From the NCBI GenBank assembly GCA_029945375.1, contig CM057061.1, positions 1,178,001-1,242,000 of the forward strand: a DNA stretch of 64,000 nucleotides, given 5' to 3'. A program made the translations under genes and the position numbers. The notes below the pieces were generated by a model that was not told where the DNA came from, ran no database searches, and saw only the letters and a list, made by a program, of their open reading frames with translations. The stretch is from Agaricus subrufescens. Its lineage: Eukaryota; Basidiomycota; Agaricomycetes; Agaricales; Agaricaceae. This document shows positions 21,301-31,673 of the stretch, piece after piece. Position 1 is the stretch's first letter, and each line of letters starts with the position of its first letter.

Positions 21301-22807
21301 GTACGGTCGTCCCATTAGCTTGTTTCACTCTCGCCGCATTGCCCTCGAAGCTTACATTGAGTCCCTTATTCACCAGCTTCGACACAGAAATCAAATTCAA
21401 TCGCAACTGCGGGGTGTGAAGCGCATCGGTCATTAATATCTTTGACGACACTCCATCTATTGTAGTGGAAAATCCCGCAGTGCCTGTCCCTTCAATCGAG
21501 AAAGTGGAGTCCTTTCCCGCAGAATTTCCAAATCTGGGCGGCGAGACGATATGATATTCCGAGAAGGATTCTCTTGCGACGAAGCAATGGTCACTGGCAC
21601 CAGAATCCAAGAGAGTAATGGCTTGGTTCGTTGTTGTATGAACATTTAAGCAGAGTGGTATAGACGAGGTAAAGTCATCTAGAGTATCCCCATCGACGTC
21701 TCTCATATCAATTGTCCCAAACATCAGGTCAGATTTAAGCAGCCTGGTAGCGGGTACAGCTGGATTAGATTGGGATAGTGGTTGGATTGGAGGGTGAGAG
21801 GGTACCTCAGAAGTGACGTTGTCGGCAGGAACGTGAGTGACCAGAGCAAAGACCTGTTCATTGGTCCCTTCGTTGACAGCGTTCGCAGATGTTTGTTGCG
21901 AATTGGACTGTCTGTTATTTGGGGACCTTCTGTTATTGCGCCTGCCAAAGCCGGGTGGGAACTGCCCGGCCTTTCCTCCCCCGGGCCAGTAACAATTCTC
22001 GATGGTATGACCGCGCCTGTTACAGTTGGAGTTGGTGCAAACGCGGGTCTGGTTGTTGTTGTTGCTATCAGCGCGAAGTGCCGCAGTGGTGGACTGGGGG
22101 TTTACAACTTGGTCTCGGCTAATCCTAGCCCAGTGAGTCATAAGCTGGTTTATAGCGTCACGGGAGGAGGTCGTTGTGTATAAAGTGGCGACAATCGGGT
22201 CCCATGATCGAGGCAGAGCATTTATGATAATCATCCTAAATGCAGAATCATCGATTTTCGCTCCGAGTGCAGTAGTGTTGGACCATTTGGTCCGAAGTTT
22301 GGATATGAATTCAATAAAGTCATTTCCATCGCTGTAAGTCATGTTCCGCAGGTCCTGTTCGGCATTGGCTAACGCAACTTCTGACGCAACCTGGTATCCG
22401 TCCATGTAGGATTTCCATGCGTCGGCAGCGGTGCCCAGAATGTTAATACCCAGGCCGAGTGGATCGCTGGTGTTGTATATGAGCAATCCCATCGCCCAGG
22501 CGTTGCGGACTTTCCATTCAGCGGCTGTAGGGGAAGTGGATTCCCAGGGGGTTTCAAGTGTCTGGGCAAGTGTAGCAGTCGCCGCTGCGGGGGCAGTAGG
22601 GGCCGCAGGTGCAGTAGGGGCGACTGGCGCTGTAGTAGTGGTGTTTTGTTGAGGAGAGGGATTGGGTATAGTTCCATCTAGGTAACCAGATACGCCGCGC
22701 AGGTCGGCCGCTATCTGAATTAATCCCCTCCACGTCACCCAGTTCATACCGTTGAACTTGGCGCTGTCAGCGAAGATGGGGGGAGCGCTCCCACCAGTGT
22801 TGGACAT
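18398..22807 (-). CDS. Copia gag-pol polyprotein
   Basis: A single open frame of 1469 residues runs from the ATG at 22807 (the first good one after the primer-binding site; the frame itself is open back into the LTR). In order: a gag domain with a zinc knuckle (CTNSNCNRRGHTIENC, spacing CX4CX4HX4C), aspartic protease (LLDSGASDHCF), the GAG-pre-integrase motif (WHRRLGHAG), the integrase catalytic core (DIWGP, RVDMGREW, AHQQNGKAER), reverse transcriptase (KARLVVKGF, DVSAF-like QVDFVSAFL, and the active-site loop TWTDDILGAS where YVDD is usual) and RNase H (DADYAGD, STVEAEYMA, KHIDIKHHF). No stop or frameshift is present. Confidence 0.93.
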   Translation of the reverse strand: MSNTGGSAPPIFADSAKFNGMNWVTWRGLIQIAADLRGVSGYLDGTIPNPSPQQNTTTTAPVAPTAPAAPTAPAAATATLAQTLETPWESTSPTAAEWKVRNAWAMGLLIYNTSDPLGLGINILGTAADAWKSYMDGYQVASEVALANAEQDLRNMTYSDGNDFIEFISKLRTKWSNTTALGAKIDDSAFRMIIINALPRSWDPIVATLYTTTSSRDAINQLMTHWARISRDQVVNPQSTTAALRADSNNNNQTRVCTNSNCNRRGHTIENCYWPGGGKAGQFPPGFGRRNNRRSPNNRQSNSQQTSANAVNEGTNEQVFALVTHVPADNVTSEVPSHPPIQPLSQSNPAVPATRLLKSDLMFGTIDMRDVDGDTLDDFTSSIPLCLNVHTTTNQAITLLDSGASDHCFVARESFSEYHIVSPPRFGNSAGKDSTFSIEGTGTAGFSTTIDGVSSKILMTDALHTPQLRLNLISVSKLVNKGLNVSFEGNAARVKQANGTTVLTAVRRNGLYMVPMNRTTESVDANTFQSKRKAVPFDTWHRRLGHAGSDTLKGMVNGGLVDGLDVNGPVEMKALCEDCIFGTHTSHPFAESTGNETEILERVYIDIWGPASTQSAGGASYFMLIIDGATSYRAVYFLSSKSADVTLRVFKEFHMQAERQTGKRLKRVRVDMGREWCNSAWDEYVKSHGIALDFTTPYAHQQNGKAERSMRTLLDMARTMLADSGLPQKFWADAVQTAVYTRNFIPSTRMPTTVPAQAWFNHRQDISHLRPFGSTAYAHIPREVSPSKLAPRSAKLTLIGYYDRSGYKLLDRVTGAVHKSRDVIFEESPPHFTTDPIVRFAPDDLTPRNTATAPRPKPINQLHPAPSTQPSPTTTITSPAPTTPTPVHGPVLPPSIPMDSEDEVTDAIMPGGDLPIAVRKPKRETRASTRMKESLEYLSRPTASMATTSSDDDSTVPSTFHQAMKRPDLWLQPMLKELGVMEAKGVFELVPRPAGKNVVKSKWVFANKYNDEGEIVDRKARLVVKGFTQVLGEDYDETYASVAHLESVRMVCAIAASRGLRLWQVDFVSAFLNSDNTFEIYMEQPPGFDEGGDQVWLLLKTLYGTMQGAHDWAITLERAYNDHGYYTSKADPQVRSKMVGDEFTITSTWTDDILGASTTESGEIKAKEELKSSYEVKDLGTAKYILGMKIERRDDGSIKLSQRAYSECVLGRFNMDEVKPRSTPLPAGLTLSAKDSPETDEDLQDMKNVPYREALGSLMWLQVATRPDLSYSVNLLSRFAHNPGRAHWNALKHTLAYIKGTLDYGITYYKNSSLRPFGYVDADYAGDVDARRSTEGYIFFVGGGPVSWASKRQETVALSTVEAEYMAFTRATQQAIWMNKFLDEVNLTQEMPTTIFGDNTGTIANTQNDKNHRRTKHIDIKHHFIKEKVVLNLVTFRYIPSSENLADILTKPLAKDAVVRSCIEMGLRG

Positions 22808-22876
22808 TTTTCCAAAGTAAAGTAAGCGGTTGTGCGATTGCAAGTTTCCTTTTTTTCGTTGATATAGGTTCACAGA

Positions 22877-22891
22877 CCGGGGCCCATAACC
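22877..22891 (-). other. Copia primer-binding site, initiator-tRNA(Met) internal type
   Basis: Immediately inside the 5' LTR the minus strand reads GGTTATGGGCCCCGG. This resembles the site in Drosophila copia, which pairs with an internal anticodon-arm fragment of initiator tRNA(Met): the ATG would pair with its CAU anticodon. The comparison is from memory and needs the tRNA sequence of this genome. Confidence 0.6.
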
Positions 22892-23273
22892 TAAAGAAAT
22901 ATACAAATGCTCAGCGTCAACGAAGGTGATGCTGACCGCTGAATTTACCTAAAGAAATATACAAATGCTAACTACGAGTCAGATCTCGGTAAGCGAAGAT
23001 ACAAGGAATATAAACTCACCTCAGCGTCAACGAAGGTGATGCTGACCGCTGAGGTGTTACAACTGTGGCTGAATCTATATGTACTCGGCACGGAAACGGC
23101 ACTTAAAACTGTACAGTAGGTAAGGAAAAACTGTATAGTCAAAGGGGTGAACTTGGAAATGTAGACGATCAACGTCCAGGTGAAGAAATGTAAAGGATGT
23201 CAAAAATAGAATAATGAATAAAAATAGAAATGTAGTTGGACGATTTACCGCGAATGCCGAAGCATATCCAATA
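22892..23273 (-). repeat. Copia 5' LTR
   Basis: 382 bases, partner of 17985-18366. In the element's orientation it begins TATTGGATATGCTTCGG and is followed directly by the primer-binding site. Confidence 0.92.
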
Positions 23274-23930
23274 ATTTGGAGGCCTATTCCAGAGGGAGAA
23301 TAGGGCTGCATAAGTGATCATTAAGATAGCTGGAAAAGATCAATCATTAAGGCCAAGTTTTGCAGAGCTATAGTAAACTTCACTTGTTGCCATTCCTGTC
23401 TCAATGACATTTGTACAATTCTTGTTATATGATTGCATGTCTGAGACTACATTGTTCTTCCATGATGCTTAAGGAGCTGTAAAAAATATCTGCATGAGAT
23501 AGATCTAGTAGCAGTATGGTTTCCACTAACAAAGGTGACCATGCAAATGGTGATAGTTAAGTTACAGGTAATATTTATGGGGCCCCATATCTTCATCCAT
23601 GTGTAAATATCACATGGAAGTGAAAAAGTGGTAGTACTTACCCATGTGAATCCAAGATGACATGCAGTGTTCCATAATAAACTCAAATTTGGTGGCATGG
23701 TCAAAATTGGCAAGATTGCACTTTCTTGATGGTAGCAAAGAGCTCCAACTATACTACTAGCAAATTGAGCTGCTGACATCTGTTAAAATATCATAATTTT
23801 TGAGCTCTATCAGCAAAAGGCTGAACAAGGACTTACACAAACAATCAAAGTTGCAAGCCAATGTCTCTCAGAAAGTAGGTATATCCTGTAACAGCCAACG
23901 CAGCTGTATCCAGATTGGTACTCATTCCTA
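23274..23930 (-). pseudogene. DUF6534 copy 2, N-proximal part cut off by the copia insertion
   Basis: Continues the gene broken at 17984. Readable pieces, right to left, are YRIYLLSERHWLATLIVC (near 23850-23905), MSAAQFASSIVGALCYHQES with its intron and then IWGPINITCNLTITICMVTF (23447-23779), and AALFSLWNRPPNF at the junction. A stop and a small frameshift occur in the exon corresponding to the intact gene's segment after QLLK, so the copy was already damaged. The first exons are missing; homology ends near 23930. Confidence 0.72.
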
Positions 23931-25948
23931 TTGTGATGCAATTGCTATATCTCTATTCCAATTCCTATTTCTATTATCTGGAACTATTCCTTTTCCATAC
24001 TTTACTCCTGTACACCTTTGTATATAAGTTCCGCATTCCTGTATCTATTCCTCAGTCTGAAATTGACTTAGATTTATTCCCTCTTGATTCCAACCTATCC
24101 ACTAAGTGTTCCACATCTCACGTTCTATTCTGCTATTGCTCTCTAGGCATCTGGAACCTGCTGGAGGGCACAGTGCACCTTCACATCACTGAGGCCAACA
24201 CCTATCCCTCAACCAGAACTACCTAGTTCTGACTCAGTGGTTGTAGTCTTAACATTGGGGCCATGAGGGGATCTTAATATCAAGTGTGCCATGCCTGTCA
24301 TGTTAGGAGATTGGAATGAACTTTGAAAGGTCATTGACTTACAAACTGCATCATGTGTGATCATTTGGGAGGTGGTTGATGGGATCACCTCGAAGGGAAT
24401 GTTGGAACTTTCCAAATTACATTAAAATACATTAAAATCGATCATTTTCCTTTTTCAGCATCTTAAGGTAACTTAAGGCATTTTTGAGATATTCTCAGGC
24501 CACTTTAATCACGTTTTAATTGCCTTAAAAGGGTATATAAGGCTGAAATAAAAACAATGCCTTTTAATGCAATTCAGAAAGTTCTGACACTGGAGAGCCT
24601 AGTATTATATCAAATACTACAAGAGTTTATCCAGTGCATAGCTCCACACTACCTGACACTGGTAACAGTTGACTACAACTATCACTGCCTGTGAGCCACA
24701 AACCTGTGACTCAAAGGTTTGTACAACCATGATGATGGTGGTGAAGATATCTTATGTTATGTGCTCTACTCCAGGATCACTCAGAAATTGAGCACAAGAA
24801 TAGGGGAGAAGGAAACAAGTATTTGTGCTGAGCTAGCAACTTAGTAAGAGATCAGAACACTTTATCGTTTGCAGCTGTCACCATCATGTACAAACTACTT
24901 ATAGAACGAATATCAAAATTCCAATCACATTTCAGGTGAGGTATCTTGGTTACCTATAAATTGTAGTGAGAAAGTTGTGGATAACCTGGATGTTTGAAAA
25001 TTCTGGAGTGATGGTCTTGTATTGGGAAATTGTCATGATGATACTGCTTCAACCATGACTGATCTACTCGCACTGACCTTGATGTGAGGAACTTTCTAAG
25101 AGTTATACTAGTAATCCGATAGCTCAGTTATAGAACAGATACCAACACCAGTCTGGTTCTGAGCAGAGGATGTTGAAATATCATTGGTCCTTGAAAGCCC
25201 AAAGGCTCACTGAATGTGTTTTCTAAGATAGACTCACTGCCACACAGTCAAGAGTATTTCCAGGCAGTGTATTGAGGTGGAGTAAAGATATGCATATCAG
25301 ACAAGAGTATGTAGAACAAGATGGAAGGAAGAAGGAAGAAGGCTTATGTGTCTGTGTTAGTATATCTCTAGGTATCTAATAATAGTGATGACGTTGTAAG
25401 TGGGGGCTTACAGTCCTTATACATCAGTCAGATATAGCCTGACCATATGAGCCTTGAGCCCCAAGGATTCTGGTCCTTGAAACAAGACGCTTAAGTCAAA
25501 CTGTTATAATGTCACAAGGCCTGCACAAGGCTGACCATCCCCGTCCCTACTGCACTGAACTTCCCATCAGTTCTGAGGCTTTGGGCCCAATGTCATGTAT
25601 CCCTCGTCAACAAGCACAAATGAGTGTGTAATAGAGGAACTTATTCTAGTCTCACTCGATTATCAAGCATACTATCCTGGGACAATGAAACAGAAGTGCG
25701 GAATTTTTCTCCCCAGCAGGAGCCATGAACAAGTGAAACCAATGTGATGAGGCATCCTTTTTAACTCAACTCCAGAGTGTCACTTTTACCATCTAGTTCT
25801 ATGGTATATATATCCTGGCCAGTATTATCTGTATTGAATTACACCTGAGGATGGGAAGTGCAATCTTGGTACAGTGTGATTGGGGTGGTGTTCAGGAGTC
25901 CAGTGAGTCGAGGGGCTTGGTCGGTGATGTTAATAGTAGGACTCAGTC
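23931..25948. other. AT-rich, CpG-poor region without recognisable genes
   Basis: This stretch contains few CG dinucleotides. A minus-strand frame at 24209-24415 and a piece ending at 25839 look weakly coding but match nothing I recognise. A TATA-like box (GGTATATAAGG, near 24530) follows a TGTTGG start at 24398, which could be an old solo LTR, but no matching flank was found. Confidence 0.4.
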
Positions 25949-28900
25949 CAGTGTTGTGCTCAGCTGACAGCAGCTGCATCCAGATGGCAGCTATGACAAA
26001 AGCTGGCATCTCAGATGTGGCATCTGCAGCTTTGATCAATGGCATCAAAAGCTGATGTGTTGAGGCAGCTGCAGCTTTGATCAATGGCATCAAAAGTTGA
26101 TGCATTGAGTCAACAGATAGGCTGTCTGTATTCACTAGTGATAGACAAATTTGTAGCACAGTCTGTAATGGATAAGCAAAATAAATTTGTAAATAATTGT
26201 ACATATCATCGATAAATTATACTGAGTTGATAAACTCAGTAGATTCATTAATTGTCTCCTCATAAGAAACATCCACTTGTTCCTCTAAGTCCAAAAAATT
26301 GTCATTATCTCCATATGCATCCAGATCAGTTAATTCATACATGCTAAGTTCATCCTCGAATGACATAGCTGCAAACTGACCATAAATTGACTCCCAATAT
26401 GGTGAATCATAAGTGAATAGTTGTGAAAGTGGCACCCGAGCCCAAGTGCTTCCATAAGGTGGAGTGTATTCCTCAGCATCTTGAGCCTCATCAGCCTGGG
26501 CTTCAGTTACCTGACTTGACACTAAGCCCCAGAATGAATTCTCTAAGCCTAAGTGAGCAGGTTCCTTGGGAGCAGTTGTGCTGGATGGTGTCAGGTGCCC
26601 ATCAGATGCTATGGTAGGTGGAGTTTGCAGTGATGTTTCAAGGATATCTATAGAAGGAAGCATCATGTGAGGGACTCAAGGTCAAATTAGTGAGATGGTT
26701 ACACACCTGTGATATTTCAATGGAGTGCTTGAGAATGAGACATTTCAGCATCTTGTGTTCCACCAGTGACCTGCTCGGGTGTAGCATCTAGACCAGTCTG
26801 AGGTGGACCAAAGTTCCACTTTGATCAAGGTTGAGCATTTGACTGGGTCTCATTACGGCAGCTATGTTCTCCACAGATATATAGCTTTGCTTCTCCTAAA
26901 TTAATTAATGTCTTTGGAAGCATGCAGTTACAAAACTTGGTGAGAATATTCCCATAAACACTGAAAAGGTGTTCACAGGAAGCAGAATTAGCCGAGATTG
27001 AAAGGAGTCAAATGGCCAATCGTCCAAATTCTGACTGTTCTTCAAGTGTTGACCCCATCATTTCACATGTCCGGAGTATTTCAATGGGATCTGGTTGAGT
27101 TTTCTGCAATAAAAATTAGTTGAGCATAATAGAAAGCATAAACACATACATTTCTATATGCTGTTTCAAGTGCCTGTTTCATTGATTGATTTAGGCCCGA
27201 AAATGTTCCTGTTTCATTGAAAAAATCTTTAACCTCATCCATAAAAGTTCCTGGTGGCTCCTTTTGATAAAATCATTTATAAATGTGTTGAAAGAGGGCA
27301 AGTACATTGTTTTTATTGAAACAATGATGTTGCTTGAAGAGACAAGCCTGGTAGCAAGGGTTAACCAGCATTCATGCAATAAACAACTCTTGATCAGATG
27401 ATGCCCATTGTTTTTCAATATTTCCAAGAATAGCAGCTTGTGCTGCAGTATCATAGCCTATTTCTGGCTGGCTATATACCATTGTCAAATATCCAAATGT
27501 GACAAGAACTTGATCCATCCAGCAAAATGAGCCTTGAGTAATGTTTGCAGCTATTGCTAGTGGCTCAAGATAATGCACAATTCTATGAAACATTACTACT
27601 AATCTTTTTTAAGGTATTGAAGAACTTACAAGGCAAGAGAATGCCAGAATTGACTGTCTTCAAGAGTTTATATCATTTGTTGCATAATATGTCATCCATG
27701 AGCATCTTTAGGAAGGCCAAAAAATTTTTTTTGATTCATCAATCTCTGATTTATCTGCCCAGAGAAGTGAATTTAATGAGGCACGTAGTAACAGCAATCT
27801 CCAAAATGCAATATAGTGTGATGTCCATTGAGTAAGAACTGCATGGATCACAGCAAGAGGGAGCCATTTACGAATTCGTATTTTTGAACGAAGGGTTGTA
27901 ATGAGTTCTTCAGCCTGTGATACTGCAGCAAGAAGTGGTGAGTTTGATTTATCAAAAAAGTGGCCAATGATGAGATTGATCTAAGTTATCTAAATTAGAT
28001 CTTGCCAATATTTCATCAATCACCATACCTGATGTGCATAACAATCTAAGACTGCCATATGTGGATAGTCTTTCCTAAAATCGTTGCATGCCTTCTTTGC
28101 CTCACCAGCGGCATCTGTCACCAGAGCAACAACATCTACCTTCCATTCTGCTGTCAATGACCGGTAAACCTCCACAATATTATGTTTGAAATTGATTGCA
28201 GATTTCTTTTCAAGAGTTGTTTCATTCACCTTGACAACATGAACCTGTCTTGCCATGATAAATATTTCTATTGAAATAGACAATGTCTTACCTTGCATGT
28301 TTCATTTATTGTAATAAGAAATGCGACAAGGTGGCTCTTGAACTCTGATGTCCAGCCATCACTCTGAAGTGTAACCATTTTCCCCCTAACAGTCTCTTGT
28401 GTAGCAGAATGGAATCCATCAACTATCCAGGGCAGTACTTGAGTGGTGAGACATTTGCGAGTAACATGAGGTGATCCTGGAATCCACCGGGAATGGAATC
28501 TATTCCATTCAGGATTGTTGGTAATATTAAAAGGGAGATTGCATGCCAAAATAAGCCTGACAAATGATTCTTCAAACTCTTTCTTCAAATTAGACCCCCA
28601 CTCAGTAAAATGTGGCATGCCTGTGATTGGTGAAGAGGTGTCAGAAAAACCCCCACCCAGCCAAGAACTTGGTCGTGAATTTGCTCAACTTGAAAAAGCT
28701 GTGCTTGGTAGAAAGCTGAGATTTTTGGGGATGTGAGATGTGAAATCACTTGGTAAAGAGGTGCTAGGCCCGCCACCAAGCCAGGAATTTGGTCATGACA
28801 TTTCTCTGTTAAAAAATGCCATACCAGTGGAATAGGTAGGATGAGACTGTTGTAGTTGGGAAGCTGAGTCGCTAGGTGTGACTGTATCATCATAAAAAGG

Positions 28901-29794
28901 CTCATTAGATATTTCAAATGAGCCTTGTGGACCTGATGTACAGCAGGGGTAAGGGTAGAATCGCATGCTAGATTCTGAACTGCTTCCCACTGAACCAGAG
29001 GGAGGTACAGTCAGTGGCATGGGAATGTTAGGTCCATACTTATTTGTATTTCACTGCATAATTGTCTGCAACTACTTTAAAGCTGCAGCATCATGGGCAA
29101 CCTTTGGTTGGGCCTCGCACTTGACAATATGATTTATCACGGTGTCTGCATTGATGAGATATAGACTCTGGTTTCTCAGTCATCATTTTTCCACACTAGA
29201 TCATTAATTTAATTGTGATTTAAACAGCACCCAGTCATTGAGAGCACTTACTTTCAGCCTCAATCTGCATAGTAGATTTACGCATATAACCTCCCGGGTG
29301 CGCTCTTTCAAAACTTTCCTCAGCAATATTAAGGAGATGAAACCTTTGGTCGAAGCACCCCTTGCATGCAACCTTCCGTTTTCCCTTTTTTTCTCCAAAA
29401 TTAAACCACTGGTGATCCTGGGCATCGCTAATAAAGGTGTTTTTGAGCGGAAATTGGTAGCAGTACTCGTTAACAAGGGAATTGTGGGCCATGATCAAGA
29501 GAGGAAGACTAGCCCAGGTAGGAGCATAACTTCCTCTTTGAAGCCCAGTACTCAACTGTAATTTCTCAGCACACGGACAATACTAATTATATATGTTATA
29601 TGGTTGGGTCTGCCTTTTTATAAGTGGTACATGTCGAATTATATCTCTATTGTATCACCGGCTGGACTTATACAAGCATGTTTCCCCAGACAGCAAAGTG
29701 CGTGGGACCCATCAATTAAAGCTGAGCTGCCATCAAAAGCTGCCATCTTCTGCCAGCTGCTGCGGATGCCATCCGGCAGCTTTGCCCAACACTG
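25949..29794 (-). mobile_element. hAT-family DNA transposon, decayed
   Basis: The ends are inverted repeats: CAGTGTTGTGCTCAGCTG at the left and the reverse complement of CAGTGTTGGGCAAAGCTG at the right. They are flanked by a perfect 8-bp duplication ACTCAGTC (25941-25948 and 29795-29802), the hallmark of hAT insertion. The 3846-bp element carries a minus-strand transposase with introns. It is strongly CpG-poor compared with nearby host genes. A duplicated 45-bp unit (near 26026-26100) lies just inside the left end. Confidence 0.9.
26217..29492 (-). pseudogene. hAT transposase, broken
   Basis: Family motifs appear in order on the minus strand: a BED-like zinc finger (QWFNFGEKKGKRKVACKGCF), MVTLQSDGWTSEFKSHLVAF, VDVVALVTDAAGEAKKACND, DCYAHQINLIIGHFFDKS across an intron, LAIAANITQGSFCWMDQVL, and the C-terminal dimerisation block SANSASCEHLFSVYGNILTK. 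Typical short introns are recognisable, for example near 27595-27640 and 27975-28027. Several in-frame stops (mostly TGA, for example after SSDQELFIA and before LLSISANSA) and a frameshift at an A/T run near 27725 make it a pseudogene. The acidic tail at 26217-26666 follows the last intron. Confidence 0.82.
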
Positions 29795-29802
29795 ACTCAG
29801 TC

Positions 29803-29920
29803 CACATGATCAACAGTATTAATATTGTAAGGCTCAGTGGACACCTCAAACTAAAACTGCTGTCAAGTTGTGAGTATCCGTTGATTTCATCTGATTATTT
29901 TTTGTACTTACTTTAACAAA
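29803..29920. other. Spacer between hAT and DUF6534 copy 3
   Basis: Host sequence to the right of the hAT duplication. Nothing was recognised. Confidence 0.4.
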
Positions 29921-30981
29921 CTACTGCTGTGCGAGCACACTCGCAGCAGAATTTTGGCTCCTAACTCGCAATTTGATATCACCCTCGACTACTCGCACTG
30001 AAATCTCTAAAAATTCGATAGATTCACAGTCATTCCTTCCCTGGTGAATTGTCGCCCTGTTGTTGAACAGTACTAGCATCGAGTTACTATATACCTTGCT
30101 CATAATAAGTCCTAGAAGTTGGAAGAAGTTACCCAATATCAAGTTTGAACTCGTATAAGATATAATAAGCTATCGCCAAAACAGCTGGAGAAAAGATGGG
30201 TTAATTTAGGCAAACCATGGAGGGACATGATAAGATTTACTGGTTGCCGTTCCCGTCTCGAAGACAATGTGTACAATTTTTGTTATATATGAGCGTGTCC
30301 GCGGCCTTAGTGACTCTTTGCAACGCTTGAGGAGCTGTTGAAGGGTATGATTGAGAGTGATCTCTGGTCACCATATAAGGCTTACTAACAAAAGTGATCA
30401 TACACACAGTGATGGTAAAACCACAGGTGGTGTTGACAGGACCCCATATCTACAGCCAAGCATGAATAACATATAATGAATGAAAATTAAGCATTTACGG
30501 TTGATAATCCATAGTAACATGCTTCTGAAATCCATACACTTGATGATAGTATTGGAGTAAATTCCCCTCTGACAAGTGCCGATTTGCGCCTGCAAGAGCT
30601 AACCCCGAGCAAAGTGATAGCAAACTGGGCGAATGACATCTGTTAAAGCGTCATAATTCTGTGAAGATTGAGTAGTGTCGACCTACACACACAATCATGG
30701 CCGCAAGCTATCGTTTCTCGGAAATCATGTATATCCTATGTGCATACACTGATTGGATGACAATTGCCACTGGGTTAAGAATCGTTAGCCACAACCGGCT
30801 ACATCAAAAACAATCTCACACCGGCTCCAGTTGATAACGTTATTGTGAACCACAGATGATCCCATGGGGGGTAGAACTGATTTGGGGCCTGTCGAAGCCC
30901 AACTGTCAATGAGAGATGAAGATTGAATAAAGCTAGGGCTGTTTGGGCCACTCCTGCGAGATAGACATAAACCACAGCAAT
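29921..30981 (-). pseudogene. DUF6534 copy 3, downstream part split by the gypsy element
   Basis: Exons of the membrane protein follow the order of the intact gene. The first is AVVYVYLAGVAQTALALFNL (just left of the gypsy LTR). Next come DHLWFTITLSTGA, an intron to AIVIQSVYAHRIYMISEKR, MSFAQFAITLL with WGPVNTTCGFTITVCMITF, QLLKRCKESLRPRTRSYITK and the C terminus MSKVYSNSMLVLFNNRATI. A nonsense codon (TAG at 30708-30710, where relatives have Trp after KR) breaks it independently. The N-terminal exons lie beyond the gypsy element at 37032-37259. Confidence 0.8.
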
Positions 30982-31226
30982 TGTAAGCCATGGCTTACAA
31001 TGTCACACCACTATTCTTAGACACCTATATAAAGCTTGACGTACGTATGCTTGTTCTTCCTTCTTTCCTCTATCATCATCTTCACTCTCTGCTGTAACCC
31101 ATATCCTTGATATGCGTATCTCTGTTTCCTCACTCTTTAATACACTACTTGGAAATACTCTGTTCAAGCGTGACAGTGAGTTATCTAAGTTACTATCATA
31201 TTTAGTGTTCCCCTTTGCGGGTTCCA
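30982..31226 (+). repeat. Gypsy 5' LTR
   Basis: 245 bases with TG...CA ends. It differs from the 3' LTR at four positions, each CpG in the 3' copy and TpG or CpA here. A palindrome TGTAAGCCATGGCTTACA starts the LTR. Confidence 0.93.
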
Positions 31227-31673
31227 CTTTTTTTTGAGTACTTCCAATTTAGTGCTCGTCGAGTATATTTGTCAAGAAAAAGCTATTACAGTCAGAATTA
31301 AAAAGGCACCTTGATGCAATTTCCTCACACCTTGATGCAATCTCCTTATAGCGCATAGACGCAATCTCCTTATAGTGCATAGACGCAATTTCCTCCGCAT
31401 ATAATCATTCAACCTTCTCCTTCACGCATTTTTTCGCTTATTATCCTTCCTTATCAATTATACCACATATATTAACACATATATTAACGAGCCTTACCCT
31501 CGTATTTAGTACTGGCACCAGTTACACGTTCTCGTATTCCACGCCGGAAGTCGAACGTTCCACCTGCACCAGCTCCTCCTACACTACCTCCTGCACCAGC
31601 TCCTCCTGTACCAACTCCCCCTGCATCCCCCACCTCCTCAGACGACTCTATAGACAACATTGTTCAACCAACA

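Larger units (their letters stand above)
17985..23273 (-). mobile_element. Complete Ty1/copia LTR retrotransposon
   Basis: The 5289-bp element has two 382-bp LTRs (17985-18366 and 22892-23273) differing only at two neighbouring bases, a 5-bp target-site duplication, a primer-binding site, a polypurine tract and one long gag-pol frame on the minus strand. By these signs it is young and possibly autonomous. It sits inside a DUF6534 gene copy. The LTR ends read TATTGG...TTTA in the element's orientation rather than the usual TG...CA. Confidence 0.93.

Noticed and set aside
19616..22652. Several plus-strand frames of 80-160 codons
   Set aside because: They are antisense shadows of the copia gag-pol frame.
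24398..24669. Possible solo LTR (TGTTGG start, TATA box, ending near GTAACA)
   Set aside because: No flanking duplication or second copy in the window; the boundaries are guesswork.
25118..25175. tRNA-like string GATAGCTCAGTTATAG
   Set aside because: No matching T-arm (GGTTCGA) or acceptor-stem pairing at the right distance.
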